Assembly (NCBI GenBank): GCA_017347465.1
Contig: AP021858.1
Span: 1,692,472 to 1,756,471, forward strand
Reading direction: 5' to 3'
Length of the DNA stretch: 64,000 bases
DNA from: Candidatus Nitrosymbiomonas proteolyticus
GTDB taxonomy: Bacteria; Armatimonadota; Fimbriimonadia; Fimbriimonadales; Fimbriimonadaceae
Positions 1 through 9,027 of the stretch are shown one piece after another. The position numbers were made by a program, and so were the translations under genes. Each line of letters starts with the position of its first letter. Positions within the stretch are counted from its first letter, which is position 1. The notes under the pieces were generated by a model. The model saw nothing but the letters and a program-made list of their open reading frames with translations, ran no database searches and had not been told where the DNA came from.

Positions 1-615
1 ATTTCCTACACGCGAACGGACAAGTCCCATCGTATCGAAGCTCTGGAACGCCTAGGTTTCGCTTGCCTGCAGAAAAACCCCGACGTGCGATTGGACCTCG
101 AGCCATTCGACCCCTCGCTTTGGACCGAATCGCTCACGCGGGTGGCCGCTCTTGGCTACCGGCTCGTGACTTTGGAAGAGCTAGGGGATTCGGAGGATGT
201 GTGGCGCGCGTACTATGACCTCGACTGGGAGTTGATGCAAGACGTGCCGTATACCGATTCTTTTACGAAGAGGCCGTTCGAGGTTTGGGTCGATCAGATC
301 AAGACCCCGCAGTTCGACCCCAGCCTGTTTCATTTCGCTCTTCGAGGCGACGAATGGGTTGGCATGACCGAGTGTTATTGGAGCGGCGCCGATCACGTCA
401 TCGCTGGGACCGGGCTGACAGGGGTCAGGCGGCCCCACCGGCGCGTCGGGGTGGCGACCGCCCTCAAGGTCAAGGCTCTTTGCGACCTGAAGCGCAGGGG
501 CGCTAAGCTGATTCGATCGGATAACGAAGAGAGCAATCCCATGCTCGACCTCAACTACCGGCTCGGCTTTCGGTCCACCGGGGCTTGGCTGCACTACGAA
601 CTCAAAGTCGAATAG
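1..615 (+). CDS. GNAT N-acetyltransferase, probably tandem-domain; 5' end outside window
   Basis: The reading frame is open from base 1, so the gene starts before the window. A GTG at 85 could start a 176-residue protein, but the residues before it (ending in ALERLGF) look like the C-terminal strand of a first GNAT fold. From about 85 a second GNAT domain follows. It has the acetyl-CoA-binding stretch RRVGVATALKVKAL and the closing NEESNPMLDLNYRLGF pattern typical of the superfamily. This family moves an acetyl group from acetyl-CoA to an amine; the acceptor cannot be told from sequence. The next gene has its own promoter, so this one is probably not part of the importer operon. Confidence 0.8.
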   Translation: MSYTRTDKSHRIEALERLGFACLQKNPDVRLDLEPFDPSLWTESLTRVAALGYRLVTLEELGDSEDVWRAYYDLDWELMQDVPYTDSFTKRPFEVWVDQIKTPQFDPSLFHFALRGDEWVGMTECYWSGADHVIAGTGLTGVRRPHRRVGVATALKVKALCDLKRRGAKLIRSDNEESNPMLDLNYRLGFRSTGAWLHYELKVE

Positions 616-647
616 GGCTTCGGCGCCCGAGGTGGCGGCGACTCAGA

Positions 648-677
648 TTGACAGTTTTCAGGCGGCATCGCTAAACT
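648..677 (+). promoter_or_regulatory. sigma-70-like promoter of the ABC importer operon
   Basis: TTGACA at 648-653 and TAAACT at 672-677 are separated by 18 bp. Transcription would start near 684, giving a leader of about 12 nt before the ATG at 696. This is one of the best matches to the housekeeping consensus in the window. Confidence 0.6.
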
Positions 678-695
678 CCGAGACTGGCAGCCCTC

Positions 696-1724
696 ATGAA
701 ACGGACTCTTCAAGCAGTCGCAACGTCCCCCCAGTTTGGCCTCGTCGTGGTGATTCTGCTGCTTTCTGCTGCGCTTACCCTCCTCGCGGGTACTCACATC
801 GACCGCGTTTCGGGGCAAGAAGTGAACAGCTTTCTCAACCGAGGGACGCTCCTTCAGGTGTTTACCGATGCGTCGTTCTTTGCGATCATGGCGGTCGGGG
901 CGACCGTCGTCATCATCTCAGGGGGGATCGACCTCTCTGTGGGCGCTGTGTATGCGTTGAGCGGCGTTTTCATGGCGTCTGTCCTTCGGTCGGCCGAACT
1001 TACTGGGCCGGAAGCGCTTGTCTTGGGTTTCGGGCTTGCGTGCGCCGTGGGAATCGCGTGCGGCCTGGCCAACGGCGTGTTAATCTGCGGCTTGAAGGTG
1101 CATCCGTTCATCATCACACTTGGCTCGATGATGGTGTTTCGCGGGGTCGCATTCGTGACGACTCGGGCCGAGAGCATCCTCGTGCCGGGTTCTCTCACGG
1201 AGTTCGCCAAGGCGACGCTCGGCCTGGGGAAGGGCCTCTACCCAGTTCCCCTGCTTCTCACGCTCGTTGTGGGCGGATTGGGGTGGCTGTTCCTCACGCG
1301 AACGGCCCCGGGACGGCAGGTGTTTGCGATCGGTGGCAACGAGGTCGCGAGCCTCTATTCTGGCGTGCCCGTATCGAGGGTTCTGGTCCTCGTATACGCG
1401 ATCTCCGGACTTTGCGCCGGCATAGCCGCTTACTTGGGCGCCTCGTACTATGGGTCGGCATCGAGCAGCGACGGCCAAGGTTACGAGCTGCTAGTGATCG
1501 CCTCCGCTGTGGTGGGTGGCGCGAGCCTCCGAGGTGGGAAGGGCAGCGCCGTGAGCGCGCTTCTCGGAGCGCTGTTGATCGCGCTGTTCCGTCAGGCTGT
1601 GCGAACGCTCAAGTTCGACCAGAATTACGAGCAGATCCTAATAGGCTGTGCTATCATCGTTGCGGTCGTCCTCGACCGATGGAGTTCTCGGATCGGCGAA
1701 TCGAGGTCCACTCGATCGCAGTAG
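696..1724 (+). CDS. ribose/simple-sugar-type ABC transporter permease
   Basis: This 342-residue, strongly hydrophobic protein belongs to the RbsC/BPD_transp_2 permease family. It forms the membrane channel of an importer that takes up a sugar or related small molecule. The family hallmarks VIISGGIDLSVGAVYALSG and, near the C-terminus, VVGGASLRGGKGS are visible, with about eight to ten membrane segments. It is the first gene of a three-gene operon with the binding protein (gap 10 bp) and the double ATPase. Substrate cannot be assigned; ribose, xylose, inositol and autoinducer-2 importers share this architecture. Confidence 0.92.
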   Translation: MKRTLQAVATSPQFGLVVVILLLSAALTLLAGTHIDRVSGQEVNSFLNRGTLLQVFTDASFFAIMAVGATVVIISGGIDLSVGAVYALSGVFMASVLRSAELTGPEALVLGFGLACAVGIACGLANGVLICGLKVHPFIITLGSMMVFRGVAFVTTRAESILVPGSLTEFAKATLGLGKGLYPVPLLLTLVVGGLGWLFLTRTAPGRQVFAIGGNEVASLYSGVPVSRVLVLVYAISGLCAGIAAYLGASYYGSASSSDGQGYELLVIASAVVGGASLRGGKGSAVSALLGALLIALFRQAVRTLKFDQNYEQILIGCAIIVAVVLDRWSSRIGESRSTRSQ

Positions 1725-1734
1725 GTTATCTGCG

Positions 1735-2769
1735 ATGAAGTTATCGATAGCATCTATCCTCGCCCTTACTTCCGCGCTGCTTCTCATTGGATGCGGTTCG
1801 CCTGCCGTGCCAAGGGACGCGAGCCCGGGTACCCAAACGGAGTCGACCCACCCGAAGAAGAAGCTGCGGATCGTTTTGATAGCGAAAAGTTCTACAAATC
1901 CTGTGTTCCTAGCGGCTCGGGTCGGAGCCGAGGCAGCGGCCAGGGACCTGTCGGCCAAGGGGGAAGCCGAAGTCACGATCGACTGGAGGACTCCCGAGGT
2001 CGAAGACGGACAGGTTCAAGCCAATCGCATCGCCCAGGCAGTTTCGGAGGGCGCGGATGCCATCTTGATCTCTTGTTCGGACGCAGCCAAAGTCACTGGC
2101 GCGATCGACGACGCCGTCGCCGCCGGGGTTCCCGTGATGACGTTCGATTCCGATGCTCCCGACTCCAAGCGGTTCGCCTTCTACGGCGGCGACTCCAAAG
2201 ACATCGGCAAGCAGGTGATGCTGGAGCTATCGAAGCAGCTCAAGGGAAGGGGGCAGGTGGCCGTCTTGGCCGGCAATCCTAACGCTCCCAACCTGCAACT
2301 TCGGGTCGCGGGCGCGCTGGAAGAAGCCAAGAAGCACCCTGGCGTGCAGGTGATCGGCACGTTTTACCACCCAGAAACGCCCCAAGACGCCGCCGCGGAG
2401 GTCCTCCGGGCGATGCAGGCGAACCCCGAAATCGACGGTTGGGCGATGATCGGAGGCTGGCCGCTTTTCACCCAAGCCCTCCTCACGGACCTCGACCCGA
2501 ACAAAGTCAAGGTAGTGGCGGTGGATTGTCTGCCCGCGCAAATGGCGTACATCGACAAAGGCATAGCGCCCGTCCTCCTGGCCCAGCCCACCTACGATTG
2601 GGGATATGTTTCGGTTCAAAAGATATACGAATACGTTATTGACGAGGCCGAGGTCCCTGAAGTGGTCAAGATGGAGCTCGTTCCGGTTCGGAAGGAAAAT
2701 CTGAAGGATTGGGCAAAGAAACTTGTCGATTGGGGGTTCTCGGATGTCGACCCGAAGTTCCTCGAGTAG
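1735..2769 (+). CDS. periplasmic sugar-binding lipoprotein of ABC importer
   Basis: This 344-residue solute-binding protein belongs to the type-1 periplasmic binding (Peripla_BP_4) family. The ATG at 1735 is chosen because it gives a lipoprotein signal ending in LLLIGCGS, with Cys20 as the lipidated residue; an upstream in-frame start at 1648 would place this signal internally. The mature part has family patterns such as ADAILISCSDAAKVTGAIDD and VMTFDSDAPDSKRFAFYGGD, the ligand-contacting loops. It delivers substrate to the permease encoded just upstream. Its end overlaps the ATPase gene by 26 bp. Confidence 0.9.
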   Translation: MKLSIASILALTSALLLIGCGSPAVPRDASPGTQTESTHPKKKLRIVLIAKSSTNPVFLAARVGAEAAARDLSAKGEAEVTIDWRTPEVEDGQVQANRIAQAVSEGADAILISCSDAAKVTGAIDDAVAAGVPVMTFDSDAPDSKRFAFYGGDSKDIGKQVMLELSKQLKGRGQVAVLAGNPNAPNLQLRVAGALEEAKKHPGVQVIGTFYHPETPQDAAAEVLRAMQANPEIDGWAMIGGWPLFTQALLTDLDPNKVKVVAVDCLPAQMAYIDKGIAPVLLAQPTYDWGYVSVQKIYEYVIDEAEVPEVVKMELVPVRKENLKDWAKKLVDWGFSDVDPKFLE

Positions 2770-4267
2770 CGTCGCCGTCCCCGTGCAAAGCCTCTCGGTC
2801 GAAACTCGGTCGATCAGCAAGTCCTTTCCTGGAGTTCGCGCGCTCCACGACGTTTCGCTGACGATCCAAGCTGGGACAGTTCATGGCTTGGTCGGCGAGA
2901 ACGGCGCAGGGAAGAGCACGCTCGGCAAGATTCTCTCAGGACTCCACCAGCCCGATTCGGGGGATATCCTCCTTGGAGGGCGGCGCGTCGTTCTGCCCAA
3001 CCCTCACGCTGCGATGCGGATCGGTGTAGGAATTGTGCATCAAGAGTTATCCTTTTGCGAAAACCTGACGATCGCGGAGAACCTGTGTCTGGACGACCTG
3101 CCGCATCGCGGCCCTTTCGTCGACTGGGGCGCCATGCGCGAACGTGCCCGCAGTTGGCTCGAAGCTGTGGGAGTTGACGTCGATCCCGATCAGATTGTAG
3201 GGCGTCTCTCCATCGGGCAGCAGCAGCTTGTTCAGATCGCCGGGGCGATCGGCCGAGGCGCGCGGGTGATCGTGTTTGACGAACCCACGAGCAGCCTGAC
3301 GAAAGCGGAAACGGAGGTGCTCTTCCGCCAGATCGAGAGGCTGAAAGCGTCCGGCGTAACGAGCGTGTATGTCACCCACAGGATGGAGGAGATATTCCAG
3401 ATTTGCGATGCGGTGAGCGTGTTGCGAGACGGCGTGCACGTCGATACCCGGCCGATCGGCCAGCTCGACCGGGCGGCCATCGTCAGGCTGATGATTGGGA
3501 GGGAGTTGGAGCCGACACCGGACCCCCCCAAACAACTCGGCGAGGTTGCGCTGAGGGTGCAGAACTTGAAGAGCCCCGGGAAGCTAGAGGGCGTTTCGCT
3601 CGAGGTGCGAGAAGGGGAGGTCGTCGGACTGGCGGGGCTAATTGGCTCGGGCCGGACCGAGATCGTCTCGGCTGTGTTCGGCCTCGATCCGCTCGCCGAA
3701 GGGAGGATTGAGATCAACGGCCGGAACCTGGAGCGATACTCGCCGCGCAATGCGCTCCGACTCGGCGCCGGGTTCGTCCCCGAAGACCGTAAACGGCAAG
3801 GGCTTGTTTTGAGTATGAATTGCAAGGAAAACCTGACGCTTGCCATACTCAAGAGGCTCAGCGCCCTTGGGTTCATCCGCGGCTTGAGGGAGAGATTGCT
3901 TGCTAAAGATTATTTTCAAAAGTTGAACATACGCGCCCCGTCGATCCATACGGGAGTGTCGAGCCTTTCGGGGGGAAATCAGCAAAAGGTCATCCTGGCG
4001 CGATGGCTTGCGGCGGGGGGGCGGCTCCTGCTTCTGGACGAACCTACGCGCGGCGTCGATGTGGGGGCAAAGGCGGAGATTCACTCGCTGATCCGGCAGC
4101 TTGCGAGTCAAGGCATCGCAGTCTTGGCGATTTCGAGCGAACTGCCGGAGCTCATGGCGATCAGCGACCGCATCCTCGTCGTGCGGAATGGAAGGATCGT
4201 GGGCGAACAGACCTCGGCCGAATGCACCGAAGAGTCGCTCATGACCCTCATGGCTGGGGCAGGGTAG
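2744..4267 (+). CDS. sugar ABC transporter double ATP-binding protein (RbsA/MglA type)
   Basis: This 507-residue protein has two fused ABC cassettes and energises the importer. The first cassette has Walker A GENGAGKST at residues 51-59, signature LSIGQQQL and Walker B VIVFDEPTSSL. The second has the degenerate P-loop GLIGSGRTE usual for this family, signature LSGGNQQK and Walker B LLLLDEPTRGVD. ATG 2744 is preferred over an in-frame TTG at 2723. The gene overlaps the binding-protein gene, suggesting coupled translation. The operon order permease - binding protein - ATPase differs from the common ATPase-first or binding-protein-first order. Confidence 0.93.
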   Translation: MSTRSSSSSVAVPVQSLSVETRSISKSFPGVRALHDVSLTIQAGTVHGLVGENGAGKSTLGKILSGLHQPDSGDILLGGRRVVLPNPHAAMRIGVGIVHQELSFCENLTIAENLCLDDLPHRGPFVDWGAMRERARSWLEAVGVDVDPDQIVGRLSIGQQQLVQIAGAIGRGARVIVFDEPTSSLTKAETEVLFRQIERLKASGVTSVYVTHRMEEIFQICDAVSVLRDGVHVDTRPIGQLDRAAIVRLMIGRELEPTPDPPKQLGEVALRVQNLKSPGKLEGVSLEVREGEVVGLAGLIGSGRTEIVSAVFGLDPLAEGRIEINGRNLERYSPRNALRLGAGFVPEDRKRQGLVLSMNCKENLTLAILKRLSALGFIRGLRERLLAKDYFQKLNIRAPSIHTGVSSLSGGNQQKVILARWLAAGGRLLLLDEPTRGVDVGAKAEIHSLIRQLASQGIAVLAISSELPELMAISDRILVVRNGRIVGEQTSAECTEESLMTLMAGAG

Positions 4268-4270
4268 GGG

Positions 4271-5956
4271 CTACAGTTTTTCTTCGACGATCGCTGAGAT
4301 TTCATCAGCTTTCTCTGAAGAATCTTTCAACAAACGCTCGATTTCTTCGCGCGTGGACTCGGCAAACGCGGCGTCCTTGAGGCCCGAAAGGTTCGTTCTG
4401 ACGTTCAGCGCAGCGCCCTGAACCGCAGCCTTGCAGAGAATCGCCCCAACGCCTGCGTCCGAAGCCGAATTGGGGTTGCCTTCGAGGGCCATCTGCCTGA
4501 GTACGTCGAGTGAGTCAGCGGCAAGCCGCGCCACGCGCAGCGGGGCTTCGATTGCCCTTCGAGTCGCCGCCTGGATCGCTTCGGAACGCCGCTTCTTCTC
4601 GTCGGCGGACTCCTTAGGGAGCGCGAAGGCCGCCATCAGCGAATCAAACGCCGCCGTGTCTTCGTCGACCATGCCGAGCAGCGCCGCCGAAGCCGAGCTC
4701 GCTCGTTCGGCCCAGTCCGAAAACTCCTCCCAACGGTCATCCCAACCTCGCTTGTGCGAACTGAGGTTGGCGACCATAGCCCCCAGTGAGGCCCCAAGGG
4801 CTCCGGCGAGAGCGGAGGCCGATCCTCCGCCGGGCGCAGGAGACTCCGAAGCGACGGTAGTGAGGAAGTCCTTGACGGAAAGAGATACTAATCGCCCGGG
4901 TGATCCCATCCCAAGCGCGTACTCCACGATCCTCTCCGAAGGGTCGAACGGACCGAGTTCGTCCAGCCCCATGCTCTTGATGGCCACTCGAATCAGTTCA
5001 GAGTCAGGCAAGCCAACCGACCTGCGCTGCTTGCGGAGGAAGTACCGTCCCGCCTCCAGCATCGAACCGAGCGGAACGAGCCCCACGATCTCCGAGCCCG
5101 TAACCCTCATCCCCCGTTCGGCGGCCTTTTCGCAGGCGACATCGAAAGCCAGGTGAAGCGGCGTCACGGAAAGATCGGTTAAGTTCATGGACACCTGGGC
5201 AAAGCCGTACTCTTCGATGAACCAACCGATCGCGCGAACGGACTTGAGGGCGCCTGGGACGTACTCGGGATTCCCTTCGGCGTCGCGAGCGATCTCGCCG
5301 GTGATCGGGTTCCCGATTCGTTTCACGCGGCCTCTCTCGCGCAGGTCGAACGCGACAGAGTTGGCGCGTCTGGTAGACGTTGTGTTGAGGTTTACGTTGA
5401 AAGCTATAAGAAAATCGCGTACTCCGACCGCGGTCGCGCCGTATTTCGGCACGAACTCCGCTGGCCCGAAATCGGGCTTCCAGGCAGGGTCCTGGAGCTT
5501 TGCGGGCAGTCCTTCGTATTCTCCAACTCGAATCACCGACAGATCGCGCCGTTGAGGGGTCGAGGCAGCCTCGCCATAGAAGTAGATCGGGACGCCCAAC
5601 TCCGAAGCGATGCGCTCCCCGAGCCCGCGGGCATACGTCACGGTTTCGTCCTTCGTGATGCCGGAAACCGGGACAAGCGGGCACACATCGAGCGCTCCGA
5701 ACCGGGGATGCTCGCCCTGATGATGCCGCATGTCGATGAGTTCAAACGCTACCTTGGCGCTTTGAAAGGCAGCCTCGCACACCGGCTCGGGCTCGCCTGC
5801 GAAGGTAAAGACGGTACGATTCGTGCTTGCGCCGGGGTCGACATCCAGCAATTCGACGCCTTCGACCTTCCGGACCGCAGCCGCAATCGCATCGAGAACC
5901 GCCCGGTCCTTGCCTTCGCTGAAATTGGGCACACACTCGACGATCCGCGGGTTCAT
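4271..5956 (-). CDS. ftcD: glutamate formimidoyltransferase / formimidoyl-THF cyclodeaminase fusion
   Basis: This 561-residue bifunctional enzyme moves the formimino group of N-formiminoglutamate to tetrahydrofolate and then releases ammonia to give methenyl-THF. The N-terminal transferase begins IVECVPNFSEGKD. The C-terminal cyclodeaminase domain starts around residue 350 with SPAPGGGSASALAGALGASL. The ATG at 5956 is used; an upstream in-frame ATG at 6007 would overlap the start of divergent hutI and lacks family similarity. It converges on the ABC ATPase gene with a 3-bp gap. The partner gene hutI shows that it serves histidine breakdown; hutH and hutU are not in the window. Confidence 0.95.
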   Translation of the reverse strand: MNPRIVECVPNFSEGKDRAVLDAIAAAVRKVEGVELLDVDPGASTNRTVFTFAGEPEPVCEAAFQSAKVAFELIDMRHHQGEHPRFGALDVCPLVPVSGITKDETVTYARGLGERIASELGVPIYFYGEAASTPQRRDLSVIRVGEYEGLPAKLQDPAWKPDFGPAEFVPKYGATAVGVRDFLIAFNVNLNTTSTRRANSVAFDLRERGRVKRIGNPITGEIARDAEGNPEYVPGALKSVRAIGWFIEEYGFAQVSMNLTDLSVTPLHLAFDVACEKAAERGMRVTGSEIVGLVPLGSMLEAGRYFLRKQRRSVGLPDSELIRVAIKSMGLDELGPFDPSERIVEYALGMGSPGRLVSLSVKDFLTTVASESPAPGGGSASALAGALGASLGAMVANLSSHKRGWDDRWEEFSDWAERASSASAALLGMVDEDTAAFDSLMAAFALPKESADEKKRRSEAIQAATRRAIEAPLRVARLAADSLDVLRQMALEGNPNSASDAGVGAILCKAAVQGAALNVRTNLSGLKDAAFAESTREEIERLLKDSSEKADEISAIVEEKL

Positions 5957-5965
5957 CGTCCCGTC

Positions 5966-5971
5966 AGTATA
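5966..5971 (-). promoter_or_regulatory. putative -10 box of ftcD (near-leaderless)
   Basis: TATACT on the minus strand lies 9 nt before the ftcD ATG. A transcript starting about 7 nt after the box would have only a few untranslated bases. No convincing -35 element was seen. Confidence 0.4.
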
Positions 5972-6005
5972 CGGAAGGCCCGCGCGGGTCTGCCATGATG
6001 GGGCC

Positions 6006-7253
6006 ATGCTCGGTCGGTTGGCGGTCGTGAACGCGGGTGAGTTGGTGACGCTGCGAGGGCCTCAAGTTCCCCGCACCCGTGAGGCGATGCGCGAGGTCGG
6101 AATCGTCGCATCAGGCGGATTCTTCGTCGAAGACGGCATATTCACCTTCGTCGCGACCTCCAACGAAGTCGAGGATCGGATCGAACCTGGCGATACGGTC
6201 GTGGACGCAGGGGGGCGAGTGGTGATGCCCGGATTCGTTGACGCTCACACGCACCTCGTGTTCGCTGGCGACAGGTTTCGAGACTTCGAGTGGAGGGCGT
6301 TGGGGAAGAGCTACGCCGAGATCGCCCAAGAAGGGGGCGGGATCCGCTCGACGATGCGGGCTACTCGCTTGACCGGCGAGAATGAACTGCTGGCGCTCGC
6401 CAGCAAGAGATCGCGATGGATGATGCGTTGCGGAACGACGACGGCGGAAGTCAAGTCGGGCTATGGGCTCACCAAGGTCGACGAACTGAAAATGTTGCGC
6501 GTCATTAGGTCCCTTAGCGAAGAGGCCGCGATCAACATGGTGCCTACGTTCCTCGGCCTGCACGCCCTACCCCCCGAGTTCGAAGGGGACAGGAGCGGAT
6601 ATGTCGAAATGATGTTGGACGAGGTGCTACCGCAGGTCGCCGCAGAGAATCTGGCCGACTGGGCCGATGTTTTCGTCGAGGAGGGCTACTTCTCTCCGGA
6701 TGACGCCGAGCGACTTGCCGAGCGGGCGCAAAACCTCGGTTTGGGGCTGCGAATGCACGTCGACCAGATGCAGGATTCGGGCGGAGCGGCGCTGGCGGCT
6801 CGGTTGGGCGCGGCGACCGCAGATCACCTGGAGTTTGCGTCCGAGTCGGGCATCGCCGCGCTTGCCGAAGCGGGGGTCGTCCCGGTTCTCCTACCAGGTT
6901 CCGTCCTGGGGTTGGGAAAGACCCGCTACCCGAACGCGCGGGCGATGATCGAGGCGGGCTTGCCCGTCGTCGTAGCGACTGATTTCAACCCCGGCTCGTC
7001 GCCCTGCCCTTCGCTTCCGACGACTCTTTCGCTCGCCTGCACGATGATGGGAATGACCCCCGAGGAAGCTTTGATTTCGGCGACGGTCAATGCGGCGCAT
7101 TCGTTGGGTCTGGGGCACGAAGTCGGGTCGATCGAAGAAGGGAAGCGGGCCGACTTTGTGATTCACGACGCCGAAGACTGGCGCGAAACGCTGGTCTACT
7201 CGGGTCGGGAGACCGCTTTCGAGGTCTATGTGGCTGGGAATAGGGCCCTTTAG
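6006..7253 (+). CDS. hutI: imidazolonepropionase
   Basis: This 415-residue amidohydrolase hydrolyses 4-imidazolone-5-propanoate to N-formimino-L-glutamate, the third step of histidine degradation. VDAHTHLVFAGDR holds the metal-binding HxH, and GYGLTKVDELKMLRVIRSL and ATDFNPGSSPC are family signatures. ATG 6006 is chosen; the frame stays open upstream to 5823, but that part is the complement of ftcD. A CATGAT hexamer lies 6 nt before the ATG and could be a -10 box. The product passes directly to FtcD, encoded divergently across a 49-bp gap. Confidence 0.95.
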   Translation: MLGRLAVVNAGELVTLRGPQVPRTREAMREVGIVASGGFFVEDGIFTFVATSNEVEDRIEPGDTVVDAGGRVVMPGFVDAHTHLVFAGDRFRDFEWRALGKSYAEIAQEGGGIRSTMRATRLTGENELLALASKRSRWMMRCGTTTAEVKSGYGLTKVDELKMLRVIRSLSEEAAINMVPTFLGLHALPPEFEGDRSGYVEMMLDEVLPQVAAENLADWADVFVEEGYFSPDDAERLAERAQNLGLGLRMHVDQMQDSGGAALAARLGAATADHLEFASESGIAALAEAGVVPVLLPGSVLGLGKTRYPNARAMIEAGLPVVVATDFNPGSSPCPSLPTTLSLACTMMGMTPEEALISATVNAAHSLGLGHEVGSIEEGKRADFVIHDAEDWRETLVYSGRETAFEVYVAGNRAL

Positions 7254-7358
7254 CGATTCTGCTGGAGGGGACCAAGCACCCGACCTCTCAGGAGAATTGG
7301 CTTTCTGCCGCCGCTCGCCCGAGGATCTGACGCATTCGCAGCCCGGTCAGGCTCCGCC

Positions 7359-8726
7359 CTACGCGGCCAGCACGCGTCGCTTTTGCGCGAGCAGCCTTGG
7401 AGTCGGCTTCATCCCAGCGGCTTTGCGGGCGCGCTCGGCTGAACGCCACAGCAACGAAGCCCTCCGAAGGTCGCCGCTGCGCGAAAGGGCCTCGGCTGCT
7501 GCTTCTTGGGCGTACAGCGACCGAAGAGCGAACCCTTCGGACTTGGCGTTCTCAGCGACGATTTCCAGGGTTTCTGCCGCCTCGGCCGGCCTCCCCAGAC
7601 CTATCAGCCGAATGCCCTCAGAGAGCCCCAAAACCAAGGCGGGCCACCGGTCGAACCCGACCTTGATTAGCGATTCGGCCCGTTCGGTAGCTTCTTGCGA
7701 GCCTTCGACATCGCCGGACTCTGCCGCGAGGGCCGCGCAATTGCAGAAGTATCGGAGGCGCTCGGCCCGATTCGAGCCCTCTACGAGCGGCCCCATGGCC
7801 CTCAGAGCCGAACGGGCCTCGATCAGGCGATCCGAGTTCCAGTGCTGTTCGACGATGGCCGCTTGCCGTAGAAGTCGATACGATCTGAATCGCCCGTCAG
7901 CGTTGACGAGATCGGCGAGGGCGGCCGAAGCCGCAGACATCTTCCCCGATTCAAGCATCGAGAACACGAGCATCGCCTCTGTGCGAACCGCAGCCTGGGC
8001 GTTCGACTTGCGAACCGCCAATCGGTGTGCGGACTGAAAGGTCGATATTGCGGCGTCCATCGCGATCCCCTGATAATACAGGCGTCCTTTCAACTCCAAA
8101 TGCTCGATCGCGAACGAATCGTGCTGGTCGGCTGGCTCTGTCATTGCGAGCACGGCGAACGCGCGAGGCGGAGGTAGCGCGTCGAACATGGCGGAGCCAC
8201 CTATGAGCAAGGCGCGCGCGGCTTCCGCGTCCAATCGGCTAGCTTCGATGACGGCAGTCTCGAACGCCGTAACCGCGGATGGGATCGTCTTGACCTTCGC
8301 ATTCCCAAGTTGCGAGAGCGTAGGCTCTTCGGCCCGGCCACCTTCATCGAGCCAAGGGTGGCCGAAACCTGGCGCTATCAGGCTCGAAGGCCCTCCGGAA
8401 TGCAAAGCGCAACTCGATTCGACCCGAAACGTCCCTTGCCGAAGCCGAAGCGCATCCGAGTCGCACTCCAAGGCGTCTTCGCCCAGCCATGCTCGCAAAC
8501 GGAACACGACCTGCCGAAGGGCGTTTCGTGCTGACGGAATCTCCGCAGAAGGAAAAAGCCGCTCGCAGCACTCCGCCCTGCTGGTCCAACTTTCCCCTCG
8601 CAGCAAGAGCTTGAGGAACAAAACCCCAACGGACTTCGAAGGAGGCGGACCCAGCTTCAAGTTGCCGCTTTCGACCTCGAAGCGTCCTCCGAGCCTCACC
8701 TTCCAGGTGTCAGGCCCCCGGCTCAT
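7359..8726 (-). CDS. SARP-like transcriptional regulator with helical-repeat C-terminus
   Basis: This 455-residue protein has residues 1-100 resembling the OmpR-type winged-helix domain of AfsR/SARP regulators: a FEVESGNLKLG start, a SKSVGVLFLKLLL helix and a RNALRQVVFRLRAWLGEDAL recognition helix. The remaining 350 residues are Ala/Glu/Leu-rich helical pairs like TPR repeats, as in the bacterial transcriptional activator domain or its degenerate relatives. It probably binds DNA and senses a partner through the repeats. The target is unknown. No sensor or NB-ARC ATPase module is present. It converges with hutI and is divergent from the PEP-CTERM gene. Confidence 0.7.
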   Translation of the reverse strand: MSRGPDTWKVRLGGRFEVESGNLKLGPPPSKSVGVLFLKLLLRGESWTSRAECCERLFPSAEIPSARNALRQVVFRLRAWLGEDALECDSDALRLRQGTFRVESSCALHSGGPSSLIAPGFGHPWLDEGGRAEEPTLSQLGNAKVKTIPSAVTAFETAVIEASRLDAEAARALLIGGSAMFDALPPPRAFAVLAMTEPADQHDSFAIEHLELKGRLYYQGIAMDAAISTFQSAHRLAVRKSNAQAAVRTEAMLVFSMLESGKMSAASAALADLVNADGRFRSYRLLRQAAIVEQHWNSDRLIEARSALRAMGPLVEGSNRAERLRYFCNCAALAAESGDVEGSQEATERAESLIKVGFDRWPALVLGLSEGIRLIGLGRPAEAAETLEIVAENAKSEGFALRSLYAQEAAAEALSRSGDLRRASLLWRSAERARKAAGMKPTPRLLAQKRRVLAA

Positions 8727-9027
8727 AGCCTATTGTATACCGACCTGGCGCTCTTGGGCGCCTCTTCGACCTTCCGACCGGCAAGTTTGCTAGTTGTTTG
8801 CTCGGTTTGCCGGATGCTGCAACCACGTAACGGCGCAGTAACGGGAACCTGGGATAGCTTAGAGTGAAGCGGACTTCCGTGCAAGGGCGCAAAGGCGACC
8901 CGTCTCCTTAGGCAGGAGGGCTCGCCCCACCCCCCACGGGGGATCGACCGTTAAGGAAACTCGCGCTTCGAAGGGGCTCGCGCCAAATGGCCTCCAGGTC
9001 CGGCCCGGTCCCCGGAGGAATCTGAAG
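8727..9027 (+). other. intergenic region with a structured leader before the PEP-CTERM gene
   Basis: This 301-bp non-coding stretch lies between two divergent genes. It holds a nested stem: GGCGA 8894-8898 pairs with TCGCC 8922-8926, and inside it CTCCT 8904-8908 pairs with AGGAG 8914-8918. It is followed by a C-run/G-run at 8931-8942. A strong GGAGGA Shine-Dalgarno at 9014-9019 precedes the ATG at 9028. The stretch GCGCAAAGGCGACC recalls the CGCAAAGC core of c-di-GMP-I riboswitches, but the other conserved parts are not recognisable. No known riboswitch can be claimed. Confidence 0.4.
8732..8737 (-). promoter_or_regulatory. putative -10 box, 5 nt from start codon of the SARP-like gene
   Basis: TACAAT on the minus strand ends 5 nt before the ATG at 8726 and no Shine-Dalgarno sequence fits between, so the mRNA would be leaderless. 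Confidence 0.4.

Noticed and set aside
8880-8942. Confirmed c-di-GMP riboswitch
   Set aside because: Only a short CGCAAAG-like piece fits; the receptor and other conserved segments are not visible. Kept as a structured-RNA candidate.
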